This document shows positions 1 to 8,493 of a stretch of DNA of 64,000 bases, piece after piece. How positions within the stretch are numbered: the first letter of the stretch is position 1; every line of letters begins with the position of its first letter. The notes beneath the pieces were generated by a model. That model ran no database searches and was not told where the DNA came from. It saw only the letters and a program-made list of their open reading frames with translations. This stretch comes from Agromyces albus (lineage in GTDB: Bacteria > Actinomycetota > Actinomycetes > Actinomycetales > Microbacteriaceae), in NCBI RefSeq assembly GCF_004134825.1, contig NZ_SDPN01000015.1, forward strand, positions 29,708 to 93,707, written 5' to 3'. Both the position numbers and the translations under genes were made by a program.

Positions 1-1
1 C

Positions 2-1936
2 GACATCCCCCTCGGCCTCTTCACGCGTGCCTCGCTCGCCACGTACGCAGAGCCCGACGTGATGTTCGAGACCGTGCAAGCCGGCCTCGCCTTCTACGAG
101 AGTGCCTTCGGCGTTCCCTACCCCTACGGCAAGTACGACCAGATCTTCGTGCCCGAGTACAACTGGGGCGCAATGGAGAACGTCGGCGCGGTCACCTTCA
201 ACGAGTCCTACCTGTTCCGCTCGCGAGTGTCGGATGCGCGTCGCGAGCAGCGCGCCATCGTCGTGCTGCACGAGCTCTCGCATATGTGGTTCGGCAACTC
301 GGTGACGATGAAGTGGTGGAACGACCTGTGGCTCAACGAGTCGTTCGCCACGTGGGCGTCGACGCTCGCGACCTCGCAGGTCACCGAGTTCACGGGCGTC
401 TGGGCCACCTTCGCGAGCGACGAGAAGACCCACGCCGCCGAGCAGGACCAGCTGCCGTCGACGCATCCCATCGTCGCCGACATCGACGATCTCGCCGACG
501 TCGAGGTGAACTTCGACGCGATCACCTATGACAAGGGTGCGTCCGTGCTGAAGCAACTCGTCGCGTGGGTCGGCCTCGACGCGTTCCAGCGTGGGGTCGG
601 CGCCTACCTCACGGCCCACGCCGGCGGCAATGCCACCCTCCGCGACCTGCTCGACGAGCTCGAGCGGGCCAGCGGTCGTGACCTGACCCGCTGGTCGGAG
701 TTCTGGCTCGAGACGGCGGGCGTGAACACGCTGAGAACGGTGGTCGAGACGGATGCCGCGGGCACGATCACCGCCGCACGTGTCGAGCAGACGGCGAGCG
801 CGTCGCATCCGACGCTCCGCCCTCACCGACTCGCGATCGGCTGTTATTCGCTCGGCGACGCCGGACTCGCGCGCACGCACCGCGTCGAACTCGACGTCGA
901 CGGCGCGACCACCGACGTGCCCGGCCTCGTCGGGCTCCCCCGGCCCGAGGTGCTGCTCGTGAACGACGACGACCTCACCTACGCCAAGGTGCGCCTCGAT
1001 GCGCGCTCGCTCGCCGCCGCGACGACGCACCTCGCGGAGCTGAGAGACCCCGTCGCGCGAGCGGTCGTGCTCGGGTCCGCTTGGGACGCGGTGCGTGACG
1101 CCGAGGTCGCCCCGAGCGACTTCGTGCGGCTCGTGATCGGCAGCATCGGGCACGAGACGCAGTCGGCGGCTCGCGGACTCGCGCTCTCGCGCCTCGAGCT
1201 CGCCGTGGGCCGGTATCTCGCCGAGGAGCACCGGGAGCAGATCGCCGCCGAGACCGGCGACGCGGTGTGGGCGCTCGCCGAGCTCGCCGGCGCCGGCTCC
1301 GATGCGCAACTGCAGTTCGTGAAGGCGTTCACTCGCATCGCGGCGACGCCGGCGCACGCCGACGTGCTCGGGAGCCTGCTCGATGGTGCGATCAAGCTCG
1401 ATGGCCTCGAGATCGACCTCGACCTGCGCTGGGAGCTCGTGATCGCGCGCGCGGCCCTCGGCGCGGCATCCGACGACGAGATCGACGACGCACTCGCTCG
1501 CGACGACACCGCGAAGGGCCGCCAGCTGGTCGAGACGGCACTCGCTGCGCGGCCCGACCAGGCCGTGAAGGACACCGCGTGGCGGCGGGTGGTCACCGAC
1601 ACGAGCCTGTCGAACGACCTCGCCCGCGCGATCGCCGACGGATGGCGACGCACGCTGTGGCCAGAGCTGCTCGCCTCGACCGTGAACGAGTACTTCGCCG
1701 AGCTGCAATCGGTGTGGGCGAGCCGCGGCTTCACGATGGCCTCGCTCGTCGTCTCACGCCTCTACCCGGCGCCGCTCGTCTCGCCCGAGGTGGCCGCGGT
1801 CACGCGCGCGTGGCTCGACGCCAACCCCGAGCCGGCACCGTTGCACCGGCTCGTCGCGGAGCAGCTCTCGGAGCTCGAGCGCGCCCTGGCCGCGCAGGCC
1901 CGCGATGCCAGCGATCTCTCGGGCGACGCTCAGTAG
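2..1936 (+). CDS. pepN: Aminopeptidase N, C-terminal part (5' end outside window)
   Basis: Zinc-dependent M1-family metallopeptidase that removes N-terminal residues from peptides in the cytoplasm. The reading frame is open from base 2, so the N-terminal domain lies upstream of the window. The substrate-binding GAMEN motif is encoded near 168-182. It is followed by the zinc site HELSH with the downstream ligand in NESFA (about 268-350). The rest is the long helical C-terminal domain typical of bacterial PepN (ERAP1-like). The stop codon TAG overlaps the -10 box of the following mscS gene. Proximity to a truncated haemoglobin gene resembles the arrangement in mycobacteria. Family assignment is secure; only the N-terminus is unknown. 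Confidence 0.97.
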   Translation, partial: DIPLGLFTRASLATYAEPDVMFETVQAGLAFYESAFGVPYPYGKYDQIFVPEYNWGAMENVGAVTFNESYLFRSRVSDARREQRAIVVLHELSHMWFGNSVTMKWWNDLWLNESFATWASTLATSQVTEFTGVWATFASDEKTHAAEQDQLPSTHPIVADIDDLADVEVNFDAITYDKGASVLKQLVAWVGLDAFQRGVGAYLTAHAGGNATLRDLLDELERASGRDLTRWSEFWLETAGVNTLRTVVETDAAGTITAARVEQTASASHPTLRPHRLAIGCYSLGDAGLARTHRVELDVDGATTDVPGLVGLPRPEVLLVNDDDLTYAKVRLDARSLAAATTHLAELRDPVARAVVLGSAWDAVRDAEVAPSDFVRLVIGSIGHETQSAARGLALSRLELAVGRYLAEEHREQIAAETGDAVWALAELAGAGSDAQLQFVKAFTRIAATPAHADVLGSLLDGAIKLDGLEIDLDLRWELVIARAALGAASDDEIDDALARDDTAKGRQLVETALAARPDQAVKDTAWRRVVTDTSLSNDLARAIADGWRRTLWPELLASTVNEYFAELQSVWASRGFTMASLVVSRLYPAPLVSPEVAAVTRAWLDANPEPAPLHRLVAEQLSELERALAAQARDASDLSGDAQ

Positions 1937-1939
1937 ACT
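1934..1939 (+). promoter_or_regulatory. -10 box TAGACT for mscS
   Basis: TAGACT lies 8 nt before the ATG at 1948 and overlaps the pepN stop codon. Transcription would start at or within 1-2 nt of the ATG, giving an almost leaderless mRNA. No Shine-Dalgarno sequence is present. Confidence 0.5.
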
Positions 1940-1947
1940 TTCACACC

Positions 1948-3048
1948 ATGTTCTTCGCAGAGGTCCTCCCAGACGATACGCCGCTGAGCGTCGATTTCTG
2001 GACCGGCGTCGCGCAGTTCTGGGCCCAGAATTGGGGCACGATCGTCGGCAAGCTCGTCTCGGTCGTCGTGATCGTCGCGATCGCGTTCCTCATCCGCTGG
2101 GTCTTCCACTTCGTCATCGACCGGGTCGTCACCCGCATCGTCTCGGGAGTGAAGAAGAAGCAGGACGTCACCGACACCCAGGCGCTGCAGGCGTCGCCGC
2201 TCGCCGCAGTGCGCCTCGTGCAGCGCACCCGCACGCTCGGCACCCTCCTCCGCAACGTCGTGAACGTGACGCTCTTCGTCGTCGGCACGCTCATGATCGT
2301 GGGCGTCATCGATGCGACCATCCTCGGTTCGTTCGCGCTGCTCTCGGCGGCGATCGGCGCCGGCCTCGGCTTCGGCGCGCAGAACATCGTGAAGGACGTG
2401 CTCAACGGCCTGTTCATGGTCATCGAGGACCAGCTCGGCGTCGGCGACGTCGTCGACCTCGGCCCTGCCACGGGCATCGTCGAAGAGGTGCAGATCCGCA
2501 TCACGAAGGTGCGCGACGTGAACGGCACGCTCTGGTTCGTGCGCAACGGCGAGATCCTGCGGGTCGGCAACATGTCGCAGGGCTGGTCGCGGGTCATCCT
2601 CGACCTCGCCGTTCCCTATGAGGCCGACATCGAGACGGTCGAGGCCGAGATGCTCCGCACGGCCGCCGAGCTCGCCCAGACGACCAAGTGGCGCTCACGC
2701 GTGCTCGAGAAGCCCGAGGTATGGGGGCTCGAGTCGATCTCCGACGACGCGATGGTGATCCGCATCGTCATGAAGGTGCGCACCTCGTCGAAGGACGACA
2801 TCGCCAGGGAGCTCCGGATGCGCCTGAAGCGTACGCTCGATGCAATGGACGTGAAGCTTCCGAGTCTCAACAGCGTCGTGCTCACCGGCTTCGACGGCGC
2901 CACCCGGGTGAAGGGTGCGAAGCCCCCGAAGACCGCGCCGAGCGCGGTCGTTGCGGGCCCCGACGACGCCGGCGCCGTCAAGGGGCGACAGCCGAAGGCA
3001 CCTCGAGCTGCGAAGACGAAGACCCCGCCGAACGGAGGCACCGCGTGA
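1948..3048 (+). CDS. MscS-family mechanosensitive ion channel
   Basis: Small-conductance mechanosensitive channel that would release solutes on hypo-osmotic shock. The protein has 366 residues. A first membrane helix lies near residues 30-55 and a second near 105-125. The pore-lining Ala/Gly-rich helix (FALLSAAIGAGLGFGAQNIV) is near 130-150, followed by the conserved beta domain (GDVVDL) and a C-terminal alpha/beta domain. The last 50 residues are a basic, low-complexity tail. The ATG at 1948 has no ribosome binding site but follows a -10 box closely. The stop overlaps the haemoglobin start (GTGA), so the two are translationally coupled. Which MscS subfamily it belongs to cannot be decided here. 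Confidence 0.92.
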   Translation: MFFAEVLPDDTPLSVDFWTGVAQFWAQNWGTIVGKLVSVVVIVAIAFLIRWVFHFVIDRVVTRIVSGVKKKQDVTDTQALQASPLAAVRLVQRTRTLGTLLRNVVNVTLFVVGTLMIVGVIDATILGSFALLSAAIGAGLGFGAQNIVKDVLNGLFMVIEDQLGVGDVVDLGPATGIVEEVQIRITKVRDVNGTLWFVRNGEILRVGNMSQGWSRVILDLAVPYEADIETVEAEMLRTAAELAQTTKWRSRVLEKPEVWGLESISDDAMVIRIVMKVRTSSKDDIARELRMRLKRTLDAMDVKLPSLNSVVLTGFDGATRVKGAKPPKTAPSAVVAGPDDAGAVKGRQPKAPRAAKTKTPPNGGTA

Positions 3049-3515
3049 CCGACCAACCGCAGAACATCGCACCCGGCTCGGGTCCTGCGCAGCCCGCCAC
3101 CGTTCCGCTGCGGGGCAGCGAGCACGGTGCCGCCGTCGGCCAGTCGTTCTACGAGTCCGTCGGCGGGCGCCCGACCTTCGAGCGGCTCGTCGCCGAGTTC
3201 TACCGGGGTGTTGCCGACGACCCGGTGCTGCGGCCGATGTATCCCGAAGACGATCTCGGTCCTGCGGCCGAGCGCCTGCTGATGTTCTTGGAGCAGTACT
3301 GGGGCGGACCGGGCACCTACAGCGAGCAGCGGGGGCATCCACGTCTCCGGATGCGCCACCAGCCGTTCAAGGTGAACCCCGAGGCACGCGACCGCTGGCT
3401 GGCGCACATGCGGGCCGCCGTCGACACGCTCGATCTCCCGCCGCTCGCCGAGGCCACCCTCTGGGACTACCTGCAGCGCGCCGCCCTCGCTATGGTGAAC
3501 ACCTTCGACGACTGA
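3045..3515 (+). CDS. glbO: Group II truncated haemoglobin (trHbO type)
   Basis: Haem protein of 156 residues with the 2-on-2 globin fold, probably handling O2, NO or peroxide. A Pro/Gly-rich N-terminal stretch of about 35 residues precedes the globin domain. Visible hallmarks are Tyr53 (B10) in EFYRGV, Tyr66 (CD1) in MYPEDD, the proximal His105 (F8) in LRMRH, and Trp118 (G8) in DRWLAHM, which marks group II. The GTG at 3045 overlaps the mscS stop in a GTGA arrangement. The pepN-glbO neighbourhood is conserved in other actinobacteria (established knowledge); the role of the intervening mscS is inference. Confidence 0.94.
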   Translation: MTDQPQNIAPGSGPAQPATVPLRGSEHGAAVGQSFYESVGGRPTFERLVAEFYRGVADDPVLRPMYPEDDLGPAAERLLMFLEQYWGGPGTYSEQRGHPRLRMRHQPFKVNPEARDRWLAHMRAAVDTLDLPPLAEATLWDYLQRAALAMVNTFDD

Positions 3516-3560
3516 CGCCGCACAGGCAATCGCAGCACCACCCGAGACGAAGGAGTCCAT

Positions 3561-5228
3561 GTGGCCGCCACCCCCTCCCCTGCATCCGCGCCCGACGCGA
3601 TCATCGTCGGAGCGGGCCTGTCGGGGCTCGTCGCGGCCGCGGAACTCGTCGATGCGGGCAAGCGCGTCGTGATCGTCGACCAGGAGCCCGAGGCCACCCT
3701 CGGCGGCCAGGCGTGGTGGTCGTTCGGCGGCCTCTTCCTCGTCGATTCGCCCGAGCAGCGCCGCATGGGCGTGCGCGACTCGCTCGAGCTCGCGCGACAG
3801 GACTGGGACGGCACGGCGGGCTTCGACCGCGACGAAGACGAGTGGGGGCGCCGCTGGGCCGACGCCTATCTCGAGTTCGCCGCCGGCGAGAAGCGCGCCT
3901 GGCTGCACGAGAAGGGCGTGCGATTCTTCCCCGTCGTGGGCTGGGCCGAGCGCGGCGGGTACAACGCGATCGGGCACGGCAATTCCGTGCCGCGCTTCCA
4001 CATCACGTGGGGCACGGGTCCCGGCGTGCTCGCGCCGTTCATCGCGCGCGTGAAGGCCGGCGAAGCAGCGGGTCTCGTCGAGATCCGCCATCGTCACCGC
4101 GTCGACGAGCTCATCGTCGAGGGCGGCGCGGTCGTGGGCGTGCGCGGTGCCGTGCTCGCAGACGATCCTGCCGAGCGAGGCGAGCCGAGCAATCGCGAGG
4201 TGACCGGCGACTTCGAGTTGCGCGCTCCGGCCGTGGTGGTCGCTTCGGGCGGCATCGGCGGCAACCACGAGCTCGTGCGCCAGTTCTGGCCGAAGCGCAT
4301 GGGTGAGCCGCCCGCCGCGATGCTCTCGGGCGTGCCCGCGCACGTCGACGGCCGCATGCTGCCGATCTCCGAGACCGCCGGCGCACGACTCGTCAACGGC
4401 GACCGCATGTGGCACTACACCGAGGGCATCACGAACTGGCATCCGGTGTGGCCGCTGCACGGCATCCGCATCCTGCCCGGCCCGTCATCGCTCTGGTTCG
4501 ACGCGAACGGCAAGCGGATGCCGGTGCCGCTCTTCCCCGGCTTCGACACGCTCGGCACGCTCGAGCACATCGTCGCCACCGGGCACGCGCATTCGTGGTT
4601 CGTGCTCACGCAGAAGATCATCGAGAAGGAGTTCGCGCTCTCGGGCAGCGAGCAGAACCCCGACCTCACCGGCAAAGACGTGCGCCTGCTCGCGCAACGC
4701 GTGCGACCGGGAGCCCCGGCGCCCGTCGAGGCGTTCAAGCAGCACGGCGTCGACTTCGTCGTCGCCGAGACCCTGCCCGAACTGCTCGAGGGCATGCGCG
4801 GGCTCTCCCACAGCACCGAGCTCGACACCGCGAACATCGAACGCGAGATCGTGGCGCGCGACCGCGAGCTCGACAACGAGTTCTCGAAGGACCTCCAGCT
4901 CATCGCCGTTCGCGCCGCCCGCAAGTATCGCGGCGACAAGCTCATCCGCGTCGCGACGCCGCACAAGATCCTCGACCCGAAGGCCGGGCCGCTCATCGCC
5001 GTGAAGCTCCACCTGCTCACACGCAAGAGCCTCGGCGGCATCCAGACCGACCTCGAATCGCGAGCGCTCGGCGCCGACGGCGCGCCCGTGCCCGGCCTCT
5101 ACGCGGTCGGCGAGGCCGCCGGGTTCGGCGGCGGCGGCGTGCACGGGTACCGCGCGCTCGAGGGCACCTTTCTCGGCGGATGCCTCTTCACCGGGCGAGC
5201 CGCCGGGCGGTCGATCGCGAGCGCCTAG
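3561..5228 (+). CDS. FAD-binding dehydrogenase (fumarate reductase / ketosteroid dehydrogenase-like flavoprotein)
   Basis: A 555-residue FAD oxidoreductase. The dinucleotide motif VGAGLSG is at residues 16-22. A second FAD-contact segment near the C-terminus reads GLYAVGEAAGFGGGGVHG, followed by RALEGTFLGGCLFTGR. This layout is that of the FAD-binding domain 2 family (fumarate reductase, 3-ketosteroid delta-1-dehydrogenase, KsdD-like). The substrate cannot be read from sequence. The GTG at 3561 is preceded by AGGAG at 3551-3555; an out-of-frame ATG overlaps it. Its stop codon shares the CTAG palindrome with the convergent gene. Confidence 0.88.
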   Translation: MAATPSPASAPDAIIVGAGLSGLVAAAELVDAGKRVVIVDQEPEATLGGQAWWSFGGLFLVDSPEQRRMGVRDSLELARQDWDGTAGFDRDEDEWGRRWADAYLEFAAGEKRAWLHEKGVRFFPVVGWAERGGYNAIGHGNSVPRFHITWGTGPGVLAPFIARVKAGEAAGLVEIRHRHRVDELIVEGGAVVGVRGAVLADDPAERGEPSNREVTGDFELRAPAVVVASGGIGGNHELVRQFWPKRMGEPPAAMLSGVPAHVDGRMLPISETAGARLVNGDRMWHYTEGITNWHPVWPLHGIRILPGPSSLWFDANGKRMPVPLFPGFDTLGTLEHIVATGHAHSWFVLTQKIIEKEFALSGSEQNPDLTGKDVRLLAQRVRPGAPAPVEAFKQHGVDFVVAETLPELLEGMRGLSHSTELDTANIEREIVARDRELDNEFSKDLQLIAVRAARKYRGDKLIRVATPHKILDPKAGPLIAVKLHLLTRKSLGGIQTDLESRALGADGAPVPGLYAVGEAAGFGGGGVHGYRALEGTFLGGCLFTGRAAGRSIASA

Positions 5229-5905
5229 GCCTTCAGCGTCCAGGGCTTGCGGCGCACGAGCACGTGGCCGCGCCGCGAGGAGAGCCGGGTCCATGGGCCC
5301 GTCTCGAAGAGCTTGACGGTGTCGTCGCCGAGGAACCCCAGGCTGTATGCGGCGAAGGCCGCACCGGTCGGCACGTACTCGAGCCCCTCGACGCCGCGCC
5401 CCCAGACCTCGGAGCGCACGCGCTGCACGAGCTGCTCTCCGGTGCCCGCCGGGATCGCCTGGGCGACCTCGTCGATACCGCGTCGGGCCGCCGTCTCGAG
5501 CGTCGCGGCATCCGTCTCGCCAAGGGGCCGCCAGCCTCCGCGCGGCGGCGAGATGCCCGCCCACGTGACCGTGTTCACCTCGGGCGGTCGCGACATCGAC
5601 ACCGGGCGCGACTCGTCGTCTTCGCCGATCTCGGCGCGCGCACGCACGATGCGGTCGACGAGGGAGCGCATCGGCACGACCGAGTCGAACTCCTCGTCGT
5701 CGGCGAGCGCGAAGGTGCGCAGGCCGAGCACCGTGGGACTCTCGTCGAGGATCCCGCGCGGATAGAGGATCGCGGTGTACACCGCGAGGATGCCGGAACC
5801 GGCGATAAGGCGCACCGAACCGTCTTCGACGCGGCCTGCGCGTTGAAGATAGGTGTGCAGGTCGCCGAGTGAAAGGCTGTCCGCGAGCGTGAGTTGTTGA
5901 ACCAT
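5225..5905 (-). CDS. Conserved hypothetical protein, 226 aa
   Basis: No domain recognised. The protein is soluble, acidic and predicted cytoplasmic, with no signal peptide or membrane helix. It begins MVQQLTLADSLSLGDLHTYL and contains a segment ILYPRGILDESPTVLGLRTF followed by an acidic stretch. The ATG at 5905 has AGGAG directly upstream. Its stop overlaps the stop of the convergent FAD dehydrogenase. It is divergent to tesB, sharing a short promoter region. Codon usage matches its neighbours, so it is likely a real, vertically inherited gene. Function unknown. Confidence 0.8.
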   Translation of the reverse strand: MVQQLTLADSLSLGDLHTYLQRAGRVEDGSVRLIAGSGILAVYTAILYPRGILDESPTVLGLRTFALADDEEFDSVVPMRSLVDRIVRARAEIGEDDESRPVSMSRPPEVNTVTWAGISPPRGGWRPLGETDAATLETAARRGIDEVAQAIPAGTGEQLVQRVRSEVWGRGVEGLEYVPTGAAFAAYSLGFLGDDTVKLFETGPWTRLSSRRGHVLVRRKPWTLKA

Positions 5906-5913
5906 CTCCTGTC

Positions 5914-5920
5914 TAAACTA
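5914..5920. promoter_or_regulatory. Symmetric -10 core TAAACTA between divergent genes
   Basis: The 7-bp core can be read as TAAACT on the + strand (toward tesB at 5999) and as TAGTTT on the - strand (toward the gene starting at 5905, 9 nt away). No good -35 box is evident on either side. Confidence 0.4.
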
Positions 5921-5998
5921 CCAAGGTGCGCCGCCGCCACCGGCGACCCGCGCTCCGCCGGCGATCGGGCGGCCCCTGCCAACCGACACGGAGGAACG

Positions 5999-6880
5999 AT
6001 GACCAGCCCCATCGACGGCCTGCTGAGCACCCTGCACCTCACCGACACCGGCGCTCGCACCACCGAAGACATCTTCACCGGGCCGTCGCAATGGATGCCG
6101 CTCGGGCGTGTCTTCGGCGGGCAGGTGCTCGCGCAGTCGCTCGTCGCCGCCATGCACACGGTGCCCAGCGACCGTGCGATCCACTCGATGCACGGGTACT
6201 TCCTGCGACCGGGCGATGTGCAGCATCCGATCACCTTCTCGGTCGACCGCATCCACGACGGACGGTCCTTCTCGACTCGCCGCACACAGGCCTTCCAGCA
6301 CGGCGTGCCCATCCTCTCGCTCATCGCCTCGTTCCAAGACGGCGACGAGGGCATCGAGCATCAGGTCGACATGCCCGACGACATTCCCGACCCCGAGAGC
6401 CTGCCGTCGACCGCCGACGTGCTCGGCGGCATCGACCACGACGCCGCGCGCTACTGGTCGAACGATCGGGCGTTCGACGTGCGGCACATCCCCTCGCCGA
6501 TCTACCTCTCAGTCGAGGGTGAGCGGATGCCGCGGCAGGCCGTGTGGATGAAGGCCTTCGGTCGTCTCTCCGACGATCCGAAGCAGCATCGCGCCGCGCT
6601 CGCCTACGCGAGCGACTACTCGATCCTCGAGCCCGTGCTGCGCGCACATGGCGTGCCGTGGGCGACTCCGGGGCTCAAGGTCGCGAGCCTCGACCACGCG
6701 ATGTGGTGGCACCGCGACGCGCGCGTCGACGAGTGGCTGCTGTTCGTGCAGGAATCGCCCTCCGCCAGTGGCGGGCGCGGCCTCTCCCTCGGCCGCATCT
6801 ACACGCGGCAGGGCGTGCTCATCGCGAGCGTCGCCCAAGAGGGCATGGTGCGCGTGCCGGGTTTCGATGCATTCGACTGA
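5999..6880 (+). CDS. tesB: Acyl-CoA thioesterase II
   Basis: Hydrolyses acyl-CoA to free fatty acid and CoA in the cytoplasm. The 293-residue protein has the double-hotdog architecture of TesB. The first hotdog carries RVFGGQVLAQSL and the signature HSMHGYFLRPGD. The second carries the catalytic aspartate in SLDHAMWWHRD and the Q/T-containing segment VQESPSASGGRGLSLGRIY. The ATG at 5999 is preceded by GGAGGAA. It is followed after about 100 nt by a Rieske lipoprotein gene with its own ribosome binding site. Confidence 0.94.
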   Translation: MTSPIDGLLSTLHLTDTGARTTEDIFTGPSQWMPLGRVFGGQVLAQSLVAAMHTVPSDRAIHSMHGYFLRPGDVQHPITFSVDRIHDGRSFSTRRTQAFQHGVPILSLIASFQDGDEGIEHQVDMPDDIPDPESLPSTADVLGGIDHDAARYWSNDRAFDVRHIPSPIYLSVEGERMPRQAVWMKAFGRLSDDPKQHRAALAYASDYSILEPVLRAHGVPWATPGLKVASLDHAMWWHRDARVDEWLLFVQESPSASGGRGLSLGRIYTRQGVLIASVAQEGMVRVPGFDAFD

Positions 6881-6981
6881 ATAAATCCTGTGGGATTCCG
6901 CATGTGCTCGCTCGGATAGCCCACAATTGGGGCATTGGGCGCGCACACTGCGCGAGCGACTCCAGCGAAGGAGTTCCTGCG

Positions 6982-7479
6982 ATGACCGATCCCACCGACA
7001 TCACGAGGCGCACCGCACTGACCATCGGGTCGGTCGGCGCGATCGGGGGTGCACTCGCACTCGCCGCGTGCTCGACGGATGCCCCCGATGGCGCGCCCAC
7101 CGCGACGACGACGCCCACTCCCCCGCCCACGGTCACCGACGAGGCGCCCGTGGAACCGACCACTGCGCCCGACGCGCCGCCTGCCGGCGGTGATGTCGCC
7201 GCTCTCGCGGATGTGCCGGTCGGCGGTAGCATCGATGCGATCATCGATGGAGAGAAGGCGCTCCTCGCGCAGCCGACCGCAGGCCAGGTCGTCGCGTTCA
7301 GCGCGATCTGCACGCACCAGAAGTGCACGGTCGCCGCGGCCGGCGCGGAGTTCCATTGCCCGTGCCACGGTTCGATGTTCGACGCGGCGACGGGCGACGT
7401 GATCCAAGGCCCCGCCCTCGAACCGCTCTCACCCATCGCCGTCGCCGTCGCGGGCGACCGGATCGTCGCGGCGTCCTGA
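6982..7479 (+). CDS. Rieske [2Fe-2S] lipoprotein, Tat-exported
   Basis: A 165-residue exported electron-transfer protein. The N-terminus has a twin-arginine signal (TRRTALT) and a lipobox ending at Cys30 (LALAAC), so the mature protein is a membrane-anchored lipoprotein. A Thr/Pro/Ala-rich linker spans about 31-70. The Rieske cluster ligands are C110 and H112 (CTH) and C126 and H129 (CPCH). It is small and single-domain, unlike the Rieske subunit of the bc1 complex, so its redox partner is unknown. The ATG follows AAGGAG. The next gene starts 2 nt after the stop, suggesting a functional pair. Confidence 0.92.
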   Translation: MTDPTDITRRTALTIGSVGAIGGALALAACSTDAPDGAPTATTTPTPPPTVTDEAPVEPTTAPDAPPAGGDVAALADVPVGGSIDAIIDGEKALLAQPTAGQVVAFSAICTHQKCTVAAAGAEFHCPCHGSMFDAATGDVIQGPALEPLSPIAVAVAGDRIVAAS

Positions 7480-7481
7480 CC

Positions 7482-8012
7482 ATGGGCGACTTCGACTACA
7501 CCTTCGCGGGTCTGCCGCTGCACGTGCTCCTCGTGCATTTCCTCATCGTGGCGACGCCGCTCACTGCTCTCGCCCTCGTGCTCATCGCGGCGTGGCCGGC
7601 GGCGCGACGCGTGCTCTGGCTTCCGGTGCTCCTGGCCGCGGCCGCCCTCCTCCCCTTCGGTCTCTTCACGATTGAGGCGGGCAAGTGGCTCGAGCAAAGA
7701 GTGCCGCCGGCGCCGCTCATCCAACAGCACACGGCGCAGGGTGAGGACATCGTGCCGTGGCTCATCACGATCCTCGTGCTCGCCGGGGTGGCCGCTGCGT
7801 GGGCGGTGGTGGAGCTGGTCGTCGCCCGGCGCGCAACGCAGCCTCAGCATGTGGTGCTCGGCAGGGGCATCCGGACCGCGGTGGGTGCTCTGCTCACCGT
7901 TGGGGCGATCGCGGTCGCCGCGGGCTCGACGTGGACGCTCGTGCAGATCGGTGAGGCCGGAAGCCGGGCCGTGTGGGAGGGGTCGTTCAGCGACGAACCG
8001 CTCGAGCAGTGA
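7482..8012 (+). CDS. DUF2231-like membrane protein
   Basis: A 176-residue integral membrane protein with four predicted helices (about 16-40, 47-65, 85-110 and 130-150). The opening, AGLPLHVLLVHFLIVATPLT, with its histidines at the membrane entry, resembles DUF2231 proteins, which have been suggested to bind haem or metal. It begins 2 nt after the Rieske lipoprotein stop and would be translated with it, so a membrane electron donor or acceptor for that protein is a reasonable inference. It ends 3 nt from the convergent thioesterase gene. Confidence 0.75.
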   Translation: MGDFDYTFAGLPLHVLLVHFLIVATPLTALALVLIAAWPAARRVLWLPVLLAAAALLPFGLFTIEAGKWLEQRVPPAPLIQQHTAQGEDIVPWLITILVLAGVAAAWAVVELVVARRATQPQHVVLGRGIRTAVGALLTVGAIAVAAGSTWTLVQIGEAGSRAVWEGSFSDEPLEQ

Positions 8013-8015
8013 TGC

Positions 8016-8492
8016 TCAGCGTCGGCGGAACTCGATCGGCTCGCCGAGGTAGGGCTGCCACGCCGCGCGCTCACGGTCGTCGATGCGCCGCGGACGCTCG
8101 GTGGCGGCGTCGACGAGCACGATCGTCGTGACGGCCCGCGTGTAGAGCACCCGGGGGGAGTTGCCGTCGGGCGAGTACACCTCGTAGCAGACGTCGAGGC
8201 TCGCACCGCCCATGTGGCCGATCCAGAGCTCGATGTCGACCGGTTGGCGCTGGTATGGGATCGGCGCGAGGTACTCGACCTCCTGCCGGGCGATGAGCGT
8301 GATCGTGTTCGCGCCCGGCGTCGCGTCGAGCACCGCGGTGCTCGCGCCGACCGCGTGCTCCGACGTGTCGTCGCTGATCCAGAAGGCCTGGATGCGGGCC
8401 TCTTCGAGCAGGCTCAGCATGCGCGCGTTGTTCACGTGCCCGTACGCATCGAGATCGGACCACCGCAATGGTGTGGGCACATGCAGGCGCAT
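8016..8492 (-). CDS. Acyl-CoA thioesterase, 4HBT hotdog family (YbgC-like)
   Basis: A 158-residue single-hotdog thioesterase. The signature RWSDLDAYGHVNNARMLSLLEEAR near residues 10-33 contains the catalytic aspartate and the hotdog helix typical of the 4-hydroxybenzoyl-CoA / YbgC family. The substrate is not predictable. The ATG at 8492 lies 1 nt after the ettA stop, so the two genes form an operon. Confidence 0.9.
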   Translation of the reverse strand: MRLHVPTPLRWSDLDAYGHVNNARMLSLLEEARIQAFWISDDTSEHAVGASTAVLDATPGANTITLIARQEVEYLAPIPYQRQPVDIELWIGHMGGASLDVCYEVYSPDGNSPRVLYTRAVTTIVLVDAATERPRRIDDRERAAWQPYLGEPIEFRRR

Positions 8493-8493
8493 G

